Source: Vibrio gigantis (GTDB taxonomy: Bacteria; Pseudomonadota; Gammaproteobacteria; Enterobacterales; Vibrionaceae). From it: a DNA stretch of 64,000 bases. The DNA is taken from contig NZ_AP025493.1 of NCBI RefSeq assembly GCF_024347515.1, forward strand, positions 434,001-498,000. The letters run 5' to 3'. The notes below the pieces were generated by a model, which saw only the letters and a list, made by a program, of their open reading frames with translations, ran no database searches and had not been told where the DNA came from. Positions 43,299 through 53,700 of the stretch are shown piece by piece (the stretch's first letter is position 1; each line of letters begins with the position of its first letter). A program made the position numbers and the translations under genes.

Positions 43299-44387
43299 AT
43301 GCGCTCTTATTCTGGGTTCAAGAATCAAAGATTTAAAACCTATTTCGATAATGAAATTTATTTGCCGTACATAAATTTCATCTACATCCCGATCTCAATA
43401 TTCTGCGCTTTCATCATCACCGACTACATCCACTTTGGTAGTGAGTGTCTTACACCTATCATTTTCAGAGTCATACTTTTTCTATTGATGATGGCTGTCG
43501 CCAGATACTGCATTACAAGCAAACCCAACGTTTTAGAACTAGTAGAAAGTACCTTCCTTGTAATTAGCTCGCTTTTCTTAGTCTATGTAGGTCGGCTTGC
43601 TATTGATCTGAACAATTTCGATTACCAAGGTGGCATCATTCTCGTAATGATCTACATTGGAACCTTTTCAAGACTGTCGGCTAAATACAGTATCTCTACA
43701 CTGTCATTTATCTTTCTAGCTTATCTCATCGGCCTTGCGCCACTGCTTTATGAAGCAGAACCAAAGCATGAAATAGAAACAATTTCCGTTTATATTTCGG
43801 CTTACATCCTGATCTCAGCTGCCTGTATCAGGCGGGATCTCGAAGTACACAAACGTTTCGCGCAATCCGAGCAACTCCGCAAACAAGCAATTCAGCTTCG
43901 CAAACAATCCAATATGTTTGAGGCTCTTTCCTATCAAGACGCGCTAACGGGCTGTTATAACCGCCTTTATCTTCATCAGGTGATAGAACCGAGCATAAAC
44001 CGTCAACTATCCATTACATCGATCATGATAGATATCGATCATTTCAAATCGATTAACGACACCTACGGCCATCAAATGGGTGACATGGTGATCAAAGAAT
44101 TGGCCGATGAAATTAAAAAAAGGCTACCGGCCAGCAGTAACTGCTTTCGATACGGCGGTGAAGAGTTTTTGGTGATGGTCCAAGGAGAAACCGAGGCTTC
44201 AATTGAATCGCTAGTTAATTCCCTTTTAGAGTCTCCTTCCCTCCTTAGGTTAGAAGTAACGATTTCAATCGGTGTTAAACATGCACCTCAGGCCCTTGGT
44301 TCTGTCGAGCAACTTATCGACGACGCCGATCAAGCGCTCTACATTTCGAAGAAAGGCGGTAGGAATAAAATCACATGGTGTGATTAA
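43299..44387 (+). CDS. membrane-bound diguanylate cyclase (GGDEF)
   Basis: The protein has 362 residues from the ATG at 43299. The N-terminal half has about six membrane helices forming an uncharacterised integral sensor (residues about 20-180), then a short coiled linker (EQLRKQAIQLRKQ). The GGDEF domain follows with DALTGCYNR, DIDHFKSINDTYGH and the active-site RYGGEEF. It makes c-di-GMP from GTP. There is no clear RxxD inhibitory site five residues before GGEEF, so product inhibition may be absent. The earlier GTG at 43251 lacks support. A strong terminator follows. Confidence 0.9.
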   Translation: MRSYSGFKNQRFKTYFDNEIYLPYINFIYIPISIFCAFIITDYIHFGSECLTPIIFRVILFLLMMAVARYCITSKPNVLELVESTFLVISSLFLVYVGRLAIDLNNFDYQGGIILVMIYIGTFSRLSAKYSISTLSFIFLAYLIGLAPLLYEAEPKHEIETISVYISAYILISAACIRRDLEVHKRFAQSEQLRKQAIQLRKQSNMFEALSYQDALTGCYNRLYLHQVIEPSINRQLSITSIMIDIDHFKSINDTYGHQMGDMVIKELADEIKKRLPASSNCFRYGGEEFLVMVQGETEASIESLVNSLLESPSLLRLEVTISIGVKHAPQALGSVEQLIDDADQALYISKKGGRNKITWCD

Positions 44388-44442
44388 TCGCTCGGTACTT
44401 GACGCTCCGTAGCAATTCATAAAAAGACCTCTGATCCAATCA

Positions 44443-44476
44443 AAAAAGCCCCGAGCAATTTAATGCTCGGGGCTTT
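44443..44476. terminator. strong bidirectional terminator
   Basis: AAAAGCCCCGAGCA and TGCTCGGGGCTTTT pair across a 6-nt loop, serving the cyclase gene (+) and the convergent GNAT gene (-). Confidence 0.9.
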
Positions 44477-44556
44477 TGTCTTTGTTCTTCGGCTTTAAAA
44501 TAGCTTCGTTAATCAGCTTCTACTCAGCAAAAAAACCAGTATTCAATAAGAATCGA

Positions 44557-45102
44557 CTAAGAATACACAACGCTTGCGGTTTTCTGTTCAAGTTCAACCG
44601 GAGAGCCCCAAGAGATGACTTTTTCGTTCACTTGGCTGCCACACGGCGCGTTCCAAACTTGTTCTAGCTCTTCTTTACCACCAATCGCTTCATAGAATGC
44701 AATGGCTTGATGGTTCTCAGACATCACCTCTAGGTAAAGCCCTGAATCCGAATAGTATTGCTGTAACCATTTCGATAGTTCAGACAATAGACGCTTGCCT
44801 ACGCCTCGGCCACGATAATTATTGTCTACGTGTAACGCATCAATAAACGTACCACGCTCAAAGTTGTGATTACCAAACGCGCAGACGAAACCAACCAGTA
44901 AACCGCCTTCTTCAAGCAATAGCACATGTTGGTTGAAAGGAGGATTAATCAAACGAGTCTGCCAAATAACAGATCTGTCCTCCAAAACATCATTTTCTAA
45001 GTAATCATCAGCAAGAATGCCACGGTAATATAGCTTCCAGCTATCCGCGTGTAATTGGGCAATCCGCTCATAATCTTTATATTCAGCTACCTTAATTTCC
45101 AT
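44557..45102 (-). CDS. GNAT-family N-acetyltransferase
   Basis: This acetyltransferase has 181 residues. Motif A is FIDALHVDNNYRGRGVGKRLL with the acetyl-CoA loop RGRGVG. Motif B is LEVMSENHQAIAFYEAIGG. The substrate is not predictable; relatives act on small molecules or protein N-termini. It is a single gene, divergent from the desaturase. Confidence 0.88.
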   Translation of the reverse strand: MEIKVAEYKDYERIAQLHADSWKLYYRGILADDYLENDVLEDRSVIWQTRLINPPFNQHVLLLEEGGLLVGFVCAFGNHNFERGTFIDALHVDNNYRGRGVGKRLLSELSKWLQQYYSDSGLYLEVMSENHQAIAFYEAIGGKEELEQVWNAPCGSQVNEKVISWGSPVELEQKTASVVYS

Positions 45103-45210
45103 TTATTAGCCCTTAGTACTTCCATTTATGACTTGCTACTACATTTCACACTACCTTTATACAATATTTAAGCAAAACATACTAATACACGTTTACACTT
45201 TCAATATTGA

Positions 45211-45228
45211 CTTACACGTGTACGCTGA
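45211..45228. promoter_or_regulatory. FabR-like operator upstream of the desaturase gene
   Basis: CTTACACGTGTACGCT contains TACACGTGTACGCT, close to the FabR-type palindrome (AGCGTACA-NN-TGT-x-CGCT). FabR represses unsaturated fatty-acid genes. A weaker ACACGTTTACACT lies 20 bp upstream. The position, about 45 bp before the ATG, fits repression. Confidence 0.6.
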
Positions 45229-45268
45229 TATTCTAGCGCACAGATGTAAGCTCAATGGAAATTTGCTA

Positions 45269-46411
45269 ATGAATAGTGCTGACAAACAATCTATAAAAAA
45301 GCCGCCATTAATCTGGCTCAATATTTTTGTATTCTCTTTTAGTATGCTGCTTGCTGTTGTTGCAGCTCCCGTTTATGGCTACTTTTTTGGCTATGGTATG
45401 GAGCATTGGATATGGCTAGCGATCTGCTTTACGTTCTGTAACCTTTCAATCACGACAGGTTATCACCGCTTATGGTCACATAAAGCGTTTGAAGCGCACT
45501 CAAGCCTGAGATTCCTATTTGCATTAGGCGGTGCATTTGCCCTGCAAAACAGCGCGCTACACTGGTCTTCTGATCACCGTGTTCACCACAAGCACGTCGA
45601 TAACAACGACAAAGACCCATACTCTGCAAAACGTGGGTTTTGGTACTCGCACATTGGCTGGATGATTCGTAATTACAGCACCTCAATGTATGAAAACTAC
45701 GAAAACTGCCGTGATCTTAAAAAAGACAAGATTGTTATGTGGCAGCACAAGCACTACGTTCTTCTGGCGTTGATTATGAACTTCGGTGTTCCTATTGCAC
45801 TAGGCGTGATTTACGGTGATGTGCTTGGCATGTTGTTAATCGTAGGCGCTGTTCGTTTGGTACTTAACCACCACACGACATTCTTCATCAACTCTCTTGC
45901 TCACATTTGGGGTAGCCAACCTTTTACTGACAAAAACACAGCGCGCGATAACGGTGTGTTAGCAGTACTCACTTTTGGCGAAGGCTATCATAACTTCCAC
46001 CACATCTTTGAGAACGACTACCGTAACGGCATCTACTGGTGGCAATATGATCCAACAAAGTGGTTGATCAAGGGGGCTTCATTGATGGGACTGGCGAGTA
46101 AGCTTAAGAAGACTCCTCAAGCTCGTATTGAGAAAGCCGAAGCGTCAATGCTACTAAAACGCACGCAGCAAAAAATCATGCACCGCGCCGACAAGCAACA
46201 AATCGCAGACAAGCTTCAGCAAGAGTTCGACGCTCTCGTATCAAACATGAACGAATACTACGAAGTGAAAAAACAGCTACTCGAAAGTAAGCGCGAAGAC
46301 GTTGTAAAGAAGTACGAACACTCTGTTCTTAAAGTTCGCTACCAACAAATCAAAATGAATTTCGAGCAACAAAAGAAAAATTGGGCGATGACGGTAGAGC
46401 AATACGCTTAA
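45269..46411 (+). CDS. acyl-CoA delta-9 fatty-acid desaturase
   Basis: This integral membrane di-iron desaturase has 380 residues from the ATG at 45269. The three histidine boxes are present: HRLWSH, HRVHHKH and GEGYHNFHH. It introduces a cis double bond into acyl-CoA, adjusting membrane fluidity. The C-terminal 90 residues are a charged, coiled-coil-like extension (KADKQQIADKLQQEF, KYEHSVLKVRYQQIK), seen in marine gammaproteobacterial versions. A frame open from 45128 includes the operator region and is not the true start. Confidence 0.92.
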   Translation: MNSADKQSIKKPPLIWLNIFVFSFSMLLAVVAAPVYGYFFGYGMEHWIWLAICFTFCNLSITTGYHRLWSHKAFEAHSSLRFLFALGGAFALQNSALHWSSDHRVHHKHVDNNDKDPYSAKRGFWYSHIGWMIRNYSTSMYENYENCRDLKKDKIVMWQHKHYVLLALIMNFGVPIALGVIYGDVLGMLLIVGAVRLVLNHHTTFFINSLAHIWGSQPFTDKNTARDNGVLAVLTFGEGYHNFHHIFENDYRNGIYWWQYDPTKWLIKGASLMGLASKLKKTPQARIEKAEASMLLKRTQQKIMHRADKQQIADKLQQEFDALVSNMNEYYEVKKQLLESKREDVVKKYEHSVLKVRYQQIKMNFEQQKKNWAMTVEQYA

Positions 46412-46463
46412 GGTAAACAATACGCGTAACACCCTAATAACAATGCTGTTTAATTCTTAGACG

Positions 46464-46495
46464 AAAGCCTTCATATTACTATGAGGGCTTTTTTA
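46464..46495 (+). terminator. terminator of the desaturase gene
   Basis: AAAGCCTTCAT and ATGAGGGCTTT pair with one G-U position; TTTT follows. Confidence 0.8.
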
Positions 46496-46689
46496 ATTCT
46501 TAGAGCTAATTAAATACATGAGATTTAGGTAACTATTGTAATTACAGACACTAGTCCCAAATGTCACACTTTTAATGCAACGCAATGCTAATTAAGCCTA
46601 AAGGTTGTGACAAGCATCACTTACAGAACAGCATTCTTCTCATAACATACGCGTCCCAAATTTCTTTCAGCAATTAGCGGACCCATTTT

Positions 46690-48078
46690 ATGAAAATGTT
46701 AAAAACATCACTAGCGCTAGCAATCTCTACTACCCTTTTATTCGGATGCGGTGACGAAACAACAAATAACTACTATCCTATCGTCCCTTCTTCTACTGAA
46801 GTTAAGATCGCTACCTATAACTTGTCATTTGACCGCGCAACCTTTCAAGATCTCGTAACTGAAATGCAAATCGAGCCTAGCGCTCAAGCAACATTGGTGT
46901 CCGATTATCTGGATAACACAATTAGTGCTGCTGACAAAGAAACAGCAGCGAAAGTTATTCAGATCCGCAACGTCGCAGCCGTGATTCAAAAGAATCGTCC
47001 TGACGTGCTGATGATGGCTGAGTTTAACAATGATGGCACTGGCACCGATAAATCAGCGCTAGAAGGCTTCCAGAAAAACTACCTTTCTGTCTCTCAAAGT
47101 ATTGAAGGTGCAGGTGGCGACGCAAGCCTAGAGCCAATCTCATACCCATATTTTGAAAGCTACTCGACCAATACAGGCTTGCTGAACGAATTTGGTTTTG
47201 ATTTAGACAATGACGGTACTTCTGGAACATTGCCTGGAGATGCTTGGGGATTCGGTTTCTACCATGGTCAATACGCGTTTGCTTTGATTTCCAAATACGA
47301 AATCGACACGGCAAACACTCGTACATTCCAAGAATTTAAATGGAAAGATCTTGAAGGTGCAACCATCCCAACAATCACAGTCTGTGATGATCCTAGTAAG
47401 TTCCCTGTCGGTATGGACTGTGGTGACGAGTGGTACACAGCGGCTGAATGGGAAGAAGTTCGTTTATCATCAAAAAACCACGTTGATGCGCCAATCCTAA
47501 TTCCAACTAAAGATGGCACAGAAACCGTTCACTTGCTTATGTCACACCCTACTCCTCCAGCTTTTGATGTGGGTAAGAACATCGAGCAAAACGCAGCAGA
47601 AGTCGACTTCTGGCACCAATATATCCAAAACAAATCGTTCATCTATGATGATTTTGGAAAAACGGGCGGTCTGGAACAAGGTAAACACTTTGTCATGATG
47701 GGTGACCAAAACCTAGACCCTGTTGATGGAGACGGCATTAGCTCTGTCATGCAAGATTTGCATAACGACTCATTAGTTAACCAAGAAGTTACCAACGGCA
47801 GTCTATACCCTACTAGTTATGGCGCAGCTGAACATGCGGTAGATAAATCATTGTCTCACCCACAACCAAACCGCATCACTTCGACGTTTGGACTTGCGGT
47901 AGATTACGCACTGCCGTCAGCTTCATTAAACATTGTTGAATCTGGTGTTTATTGGTCAGCTTCTTACGAAGAAGGACGCAAGCTATTCAACGACTCACGA
48001 ATTGGTGATTATGGTAACGGAAAGGATGTTTCTTCAGATCACCGTATGGTTTGGATCAAAGCTGACTTCAGTAAATAA
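46690..48078 (+). CDS. endonuclease/exonuclease/phosphatase-family lipoprotein
   Basis: The protein has 462 residues with a lipoprotein signal (LALAISTTLLFGC, Cys20). Mature domains follow the EEP fold: KIATYNLSFDR, VLMMAEFNNDG (metal Glu), MSHPTPP, VMMGDQNLDP (Asp-x-Asn) and SSDHRMVWI at the end (catalytic Asp-His). Such exported enzymes cleave phosphodiesters, either extracellular DNA or lipid headgroups. It may help phosphate or nucleotide scavenging (inference). It is a single gene flanked by terminators. Confidence 0.88.
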   Translation: MKMLKTSLALAISTTLLFGCGDETTNNYYPIVPSSTEVKIATYNLSFDRATFQDLVTEMQIEPSAQATLVSDYLDNTISAADKETAAKVIQIRNVAAVIQKNRPDVLMMAEFNNDGTGTDKSALEGFQKNYLSVSQSIEGAGGDASLEPISYPYFESYSTNTGLLNEFGFDLDNDGTSGTLPGDAWGFGFYHGQYAFALISKYEIDTANTRTFQEFKWKDLEGATIPTITVCDDPSKFPVGMDCGDEWYTAAEWEEVRLSSKNHVDAPILIPTKDGTETVHLLMSHPTPPAFDVGKNIEQNAAEVDFWHQYIQNKSFIYDDFGKTGGLEQGKHFVMMGDQNLDPVDGDGISSVMQDLHNDSLVNQEVTNGSLYPTSYGAAEHAVDKSLSHPQPNRITSTFGLAVDYALPSASLNIVESGVYWSASYEEGRKLFNDSRIGDYGNGKDVSSDHRMVWIKADFSK

Positions 48079-48096
48079 CCCGTTCAATTGAGACCT

Positions 48097-48130
48097 AAAA
48101 AGCCCTCATATCGCTATGAGGGCTTTTTTA
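48097..48130 (+). terminator. terminator of the EEP lipoprotein gene
   Basis: AAAAAGCCCTCATA and TATGAGGGCTTTTT form a perfect 14-bp stem with the loop TCGC. Confidence 0.93.
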
Positions 48131-48281
48131 ATGAGTGTAACCCATTACCACCAGCTTTGTGCTGTCAAATATGAATTGTGGACACCAAGAACCATAGTGA
48201 TTGGATTACTGAACTCTTTTTTCAATCTCAATTTATTTTATATTACTGAATCTTATCGAATTTAGAACTTAGGAATTGAGA

Positions 48282-48572
48282 ATGAGCAAACTAACCATTA
48301 TTGCGACGGTCGTCGCCAAAGTAGATAAAGTTGAGCTAGTAAAAACTGAGATGATTAAATTGCTCGACAAGACCCGTATTGAAGAGGGTTGCATTAACTA
48401 CGATCTGCATCAAGATAACGATAATCCGGCTTACTTCGTTTTTCATGAGAACTGGGAGTCTGAAGCGCACCTAGATAAACACCTAGCGAGCCAACACATC
48501 GCTGAATACATGGCTGCAACTGAAGGTTGTATTGAAACCTTTGTGCTTAACAAAATGACGCACATTGTGTAA
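48282..48572 (+). CDS. small antibiotic-biosynthesis-monooxygenase-fold protein (YgiN-like)
   Basis: This single ABM ferredoxin-like domain has 96 residues: TIIATVVAKVDKVELVK, TRIEEGCINYDLHQDNDNPAYFVFHENWES and HLASQHIAEYM. Members act as cofactor-free quinol monooxygenases or related dimeric enzymes. GGAATTGAG precedes the ATG at 48282. Function in this host is unknown. Confidence 0.9.
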   Translation: MSKLTIIATVVAKVDKVELVKTEMIKLLDKTRIEEGCINYDLHQDNDNPAYFVFHENWESEAHLDKHLASQHIAEYMAATEGCIETFVLNKMTHIV

Positions 48573-48600
48573 CCAATCAATTCGGTACTGATTAAATGAC

Positions 48601-48634
48601 AAACCCTGTTCTTAACGCAGGGTTTCGTTTTTTC
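48601..48634 (+). terminator. terminator of the ABM gene
   Basis: AAACCCTG and CAGGGTTT pair across an 8-nt loop and are followed by CGTTTTTTC. Confidence 0.85.
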
Positions 48635-48851
48635 TTACCTGCGATGCTTTCCGAGCTCATTCTGCGCCCGATCTCTGTACTCCCTTATTCCCCTCCCTTA
48701 AACAGAACCAAACTTCTCCACAACCAAATATTCCTAAACCAATATCAAGTAACCTCACGAAAGATCATTCACATTCATTTAAATAACGTTCTCGGGCTTT
48801 GGCCATAAAATGAACGCCAAATGACAAGAGCAACCGTCAACAGGAATGTAG

Positions 48852-49748
48852 ATGAATACCAAACAACTTGAGAATGCTGTAAGTGAAGTGAGCTTATTCA
48901 ATCAGCACCTACACTTGATCCAATCCGTGCATACCATTCCTACACCGAAAGTGAATTGGGAGTCGATTGCCATGGAACCGGCACCTGTAATGCCAACGGT
49001 TCGATTTGATCATAAAGTCAAAGCTATGCAAGCGCTCGATGAATACAAGCCTAATTGGTTAGATATGCTGCTGGGCAACAAATCAAAGTTGTACACACTC
49101 ACCAACAATATTGAGCGTGCCGCTGAACAAGACATCGAACAATACAAAACTGAATTTGTACATTGGGTGCAGAACTACAGCTACTGGGCAAAAGGTAATC
49201 AATTATCGAAAGGCGTTTTGAATAACGATAGCGAAGCAAAACTATCTGCCCTTTCTGAAGCTCAACAGAACCCTATCAACGCCGCAGTGGTCGACACTAA
49301 GCTGATAAACCATAACTTTAATACCTATAAAAACGGCCACCTGTTAGAAATCAATATTCAGGTTAATAAGCACAACGTTATCCCAAAAGAAAAAAAGGCA
49401 CTGTGCCAAGGCGAAGTGAAGCTTGAAAAGATGTCTGTCTCAGAAAGTAATGCCTTATATCGAGAGTATGTATGCAGCTGTATTCTCAAGTGTGCTCAAG
49501 ATGCTTTCAATGTATTACCCGAGACAAACGTCGTGATCAATGTTGAACAGATTTCAGCAAACCAAACGAGCGAGACCATTGTTTCATGCCATGTAGAACA
49601 AGGGCTACTCGAGTTCTTATTGGTCGAAGACGATAAACCCTCTGAGATTCTTGAATTCTTCGTACACATTGAGGATTTCAATCCTCATCGAGATAACGGG
49701 TTCTCAGCGATCAAAACGATCTTTTCGCCTTTGCCTATGGCGTCTTAG
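48852..49748 (+). CDS. uncharacterised soluble protein
   Basis: This 298-residue protein has no signal peptide or membrane helix. The N-terminal half is helical (NQHLHLIQSVHTIPTP, TNNIERAAEQDIEQYK). The C-terminal half looks alpha/beta (LLEINIQVNKHNVIPKEKK, VVINVEQIS, SETIVSCHVEQGLLEF). I do not recognise the family. Codon use matches the backbone genes around it, so it is probably an old Vibrio gene. The GGAATGTAG before the ATG supports the start. Confidence 0.75.
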   Translation: MNTKQLENAVSEVSLFNQHLHLIQSVHTIPTPKVNWESIAMEPAPVMPTVRFDHKVKAMQALDEYKPNWLDMLLGNKSKLYTLTNNIERAAEQDIEQYKTEFVHWVQNYSYWAKGNQLSKGVLNNDSEAKLSALSEAQQNPINAAVVDTKLINHNFNTYKNGHLLEINIQVNKHNVIPKEKKALCQGEVKLEKMSVSESNALYREYVCSCILKCAQDAFNVLPETNVVINVEQISANQTSETIVSCHVEQGLLEFLLVEDDKPSEILEFFVHIEDFNPHRDNGFSAIKTIFSPLPMAS

Positions 49749-49837
49749 TTTAGCCTCATATTCGATTCAATCATTAAAGACTCTTCACGACTAACCTCGC
49801 GTTCGTCGTGTTCAATCACTTTATATATCAAGCCATT

Positions 49838-50692
49838 ATGTCGACACACGCTATCTCACGAACATCGCACCCATTAGCCAATACAATTTCATCCACACGA
49901 ACCCTAGCAAAACTGCCTTTAGTTTTAATCGCTTTCTCTATGCCCGTATTCGCAGAAGAGGTTGAAGAAGTGTTACTCGAGGACGAAGTCGTATTAAGTG
50001 AAGGTTCTGAGTTAAACGAAGAAGCTGAAGAATCTCCTTTTACAATCCTGACCAAGCTCGGGTTTATCTACTCTCAAAACACCAGCTCATCTTTATCAAT
50101 CAACTCTGGAATCTCTATTGGATACAAAAAAGAGAACTGGGGGCAACGTGTCCAGCTCGATACCTACTATACCGATGCTGAAAATGATGAAGACGGCACC
50201 AATCGCTATACCACCAACTATGGCATCAGCTATGACTTAAACGAAGTCACCTATTTGGTCGCGACAACTCGTTTTGAACACGACCACTATGGATCCTATC
50301 GTAAGCAATTCATAACGGCTACAGGATTGGGTCGCCACTTTTATGATACTGAAAGAGTCAAACTCCAAGGCTCGGCTGGTCCTGGTTACCGAATCAGTCA
50401 ACGCCAATCCTCCGATGAAGAATTTCCGAACAAAGAGAACTATGAACTGATCGTCAATGCCAGTGTTGATGGCTCACTAACGCTGACAGAGACGTTTTCC
50501 ATGGGTGCTACAGCAAACATGGCTTACGGTGAGGAAAACACTAACTACAACCTCAAGGGCTATCTAAAGAACATTCTCATGGGTAATTTGGCGCTAACCT
50601 TTGATACCGAATATATCTACAACACCACTGTTGCATCTGACCAAAGTAACGCCGAAATCTACAGTTCAATGAATCTAAACTACGATTTCTAA
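49838..50692 (+). CDS. DUF481-family outer-membrane protein
   Basis: The protein has 284 residues from the ATG at 49838 (a GTG at 49808 is in frame). A signal peptide ends in MPVFA-EE. An acidic spacer (EEVEEVLLEDEVVLSEG) follows. The rest alternates as beta strands with aromatic residues: LTKLGFIYSQNTSSSLSINSG, YLVATTRFEHDHYGSYRKQ, and ends in LNYDF with terminal Phe. This is typical of YdiY/DUF481 barrels. Role unknown. Confidence 0.8.
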   Translation: MSTHAISRTSHPLANTISSTRTLAKLPLVLIAFSMPVFAEEVEEVLLEDEVVLSEGSELNEEAEESPFTILTKLGFIYSQNTSSSLSINSGISIGYKKENWGQRVQLDTYYTDAENDEDGTNRYTTNYGISYDLNEVTYLVATTRFEHDHYGSYRKQFITATGLGRHFYDTERVKLQGSAGPGYRISQRQSSDEEFPNKENYELIVNASVDGSLTLTETFSMGATANMAYGEENTNYNLKGYLKNILMGNLALTFDTEYIYNTTVASDQSNAEIYSSMNLNYDF

Positions 50693-50735
50693 CCGCCCTC
50701 ACTGCTTTCTACACTTAATCTAGTCCACAATAGCA

Positions 50736-50760
50736 AAAGGCCCTCACTATGAGGGCCTTG
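50736..50760. terminator. bidirectional terminator between the DUF481 and RND genes
   Basis: AAGGCCCTCA and its complement TGAGGGCCTT pair tightly, between convergent genes ending at 50692 and 50789. Confidence 0.8.
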
Positions 50761-50788
50761 AAGTATCTCGCTAAATCTAAACATCTCG

Positions 50789-53700
50789 CTACACTGTTTT
50801 GGTTCTTAACCGAGTGAGCACATCCATTTGCTTTAAATTCGCCATGCCAACGTACGCGACAGGGACTAAAAACAGTGAGAAGAAGGTTCCGGCAGTCAAA
50901 CCTCCGACTAACACCAAACCAATATTGATTCGGCCTAATGAACCGGGACCATCCGCCAAAGCCAATGGCAATGAACCGAGGATCATCGTCAGTGACGTCA
51001 TCAAAATTGGACGTAATCTTGAACGCGCACTTCTTATCGCCGCTTCTTTCGCACTTGCGCCAGATTTGCGTTTCTCGTTGGCAAACTCAACCAGCAAAAT
51101 ACCGTGTTTAGTCACTAGGCCAACCAGCGTCAGCAATCCTATCTTCGAATAGATATTCAGGCTTTGGCCAAATACTGAAAGCGTCAAAATCGCGCCAACA
51201 ATACACAATGGAACCGTCAGCAAGATGATCATTGGGTCGACAAAGCTTTCAAACTGCGCCGCCAAAATCAGGAAGATGAAAATCAACGCCAATACGAACA
51301 ACACCTGGGCACCGGCTGTTGAATCAACGAGGTCTTTTACAATGCCATTGAACTCGTAGCTCTGAGCAGGTTTCAAAAGGCTTGGTACTGTATCATCAAT
51401 GTAGGCTTTCACGTCGCTCGCGGTATATCCGGGCATCAAGTCTGCGGTAATTTCAGCGCTGTCTTTACCCATGAACGTCTTGAAGTTAGATTCCGATGTC
51501 ACTTGTTTGATCGATACAAACTGAGACAAAGGAAGCCTTTGACCCGACTGTGAATCCACATACAGCTTATCGAGCACCTTGAAATCACCAAGGTCACTTC
51601 GGTTCACTTGCACTTGAATTGGGTAGGTATAACCGTCGTCCGCTTGCAAATCTGCCGCTTTGACAGAACCAAGGAACGTTGATAACGCATTGGTTACATT
51701 ACCGTAATCAACACCAGACAATACAATCGCATTGCGGTCAATCGACAAGTCATAACGTAATTGGTCGCGCAACATTGAGTTCTTAATGTTGGTCACACCC
51801 TCGTAATCCTCAAGCGCATTGACGACCTCACTTGCGGTTTCAGACAGCACCGTGGTATCACGGTTAACCGTAGTCAGTTCAAGGATCATGTTGCTAGCAA
51901 TGTTTAAGTTATCTGCTGAGCGAACCTTGAAAGACATTCCGTAAGCAGAGACCGAGCTTTGTGCTTTAGCGATAAATTCATTCACCAATTCATCGGCTGA
52001 CTGGTCACGTTTGCCCCATGGTTTCAACAAAACGTGATTGGTCGGTGTACCTTCGATATACGACAAATTCGCTTCTACTGAATTATTACCTTTGAATACA
52101 CTGTTAAGTTGCTCGTTGTTATCTAAATGGTACTGACGACCAACCCCTGTTGGTGGTGTTGAAGTCACCTCTACAAAGCCAGTATCTTCCGTTGGAAGCA
52201 ACACTTGAGGCATTTTCCAAACCGCTAAGGCAGATAAAGCAATCAGCACTAAAGCAATACCACTCATCAGAGCCTTACGATCAAACCATTTACCCAGTTC
52301 ATTAGTGTATAAGTCCGATAACACATTCAGTTTTGCATCAACCTTCTGATACCACTTCGCCGGGGTTGATACTGGCTTCATTAAATAAGCACTCATCATT
52401 GGTGAGAGCGTTAACGCCACAAATCCAGAGATAATCACCGCTGCCGCAAGTGTGAACGCGAACTGCCTAAATAGGTCAGCGGTTAAACCAGCCATCAAGC
52501 CTATTGGCAAGTAAACAACCGCCAGAGTCAACGTCATCGCAATCACTGGAAAGACGATCTCTCGACACCCTTTAATTGCTGCGTTAAATGGCGTTTCGCC
52601 CTCTTCGATATGACGGTAGCAGTTTTCAGCCACGACAATCGCATCATCAACCACCAAACCAATTGCAAGAATGATCGCCAGGATGGTCAGTACGTTGATG
52701 CTAAAACCCAGTAAATGCATGACTGCAAATACACCTATCACACACACCGGGATGGTGATGATCGGGATAGAAGCGACTCGAAAAGAGCCAAGGAACAGAA
52801 CCACAACCGCTGAAACCAGAACAATCGCCTCAACTAAAGTCATAAAGCCTTCATCAATTGCCGTTTTAATGAAATCAGCTTGGTTATAAACCATCTTCAT
52901 CTCAATGCCTTCTGGCAACTGAGGCTGAATCACATCAATCTGTTTCTTAACTTTATTGGCGACGGTTACTGGGTTTTCACTTTTCAGTGGCAATACCTGA
53001 ATCGACATCGCTAGGTTGTCATCTACACGAAGAATACTCGGCGTAAGGCTCTCTTCACCCATTTTGACTTCAGCGATATCACCTATACGAATGATCTTGC
53101 CGTTATCAACACGAACCACCAAGTCTCGCACGTCATCAACACTGGTGACTTGGTTTACTGGGTTGATTGAGAAGTCTCTAACCTGCCCTTTGATAGTACC
53201 CGCGGTAAATGTCGCGTTGTATGAGCTCAATGTTGCAACCACATCTGATGCACTCATATTGAGCGCCATCATGCGATCCGGCTGCAGCCAAACACGCACC
53301 GCTTTTTCACTGCCGCCGTATGGTCCCCAAATACCACCGACACCTTGAATATGCTTAAACTGCGGCACGACTTGTTGGCTAATGTAATCGTACATGTCTT
53401 GCTTAGACATCTTGCCCGTATTCACAAACGTGATGATGTTACTCGGCATACTGGTATCAGAAGAATCATCCGTTACCGTTGGCTTATCCGTCATGCTCGG
53501 CGGGAAATCACCAATCGCTTCGACACTGCTGCGCAGGTTGTTCATCAAGCTGGTATATTCGACGTCATCAATGTCATCTTCAAAGATAATTTTTAGATTA
53601 CACGTTCCTTCCTGACAGTCCGTCGTCATGGTTTTCACACTGTCGAGGCCAGTTGCGGCAGTAATTAGCTTATCTGCTACATTACGCGACATGAACTCTG

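Noticed and set aside
45128..45268. Extended N-terminus of the desaturase
   Set aside because: It would cover the FabR-like operator and adds a Tyr/His-rich segment unlike the family; the ATG at 45269 fits.
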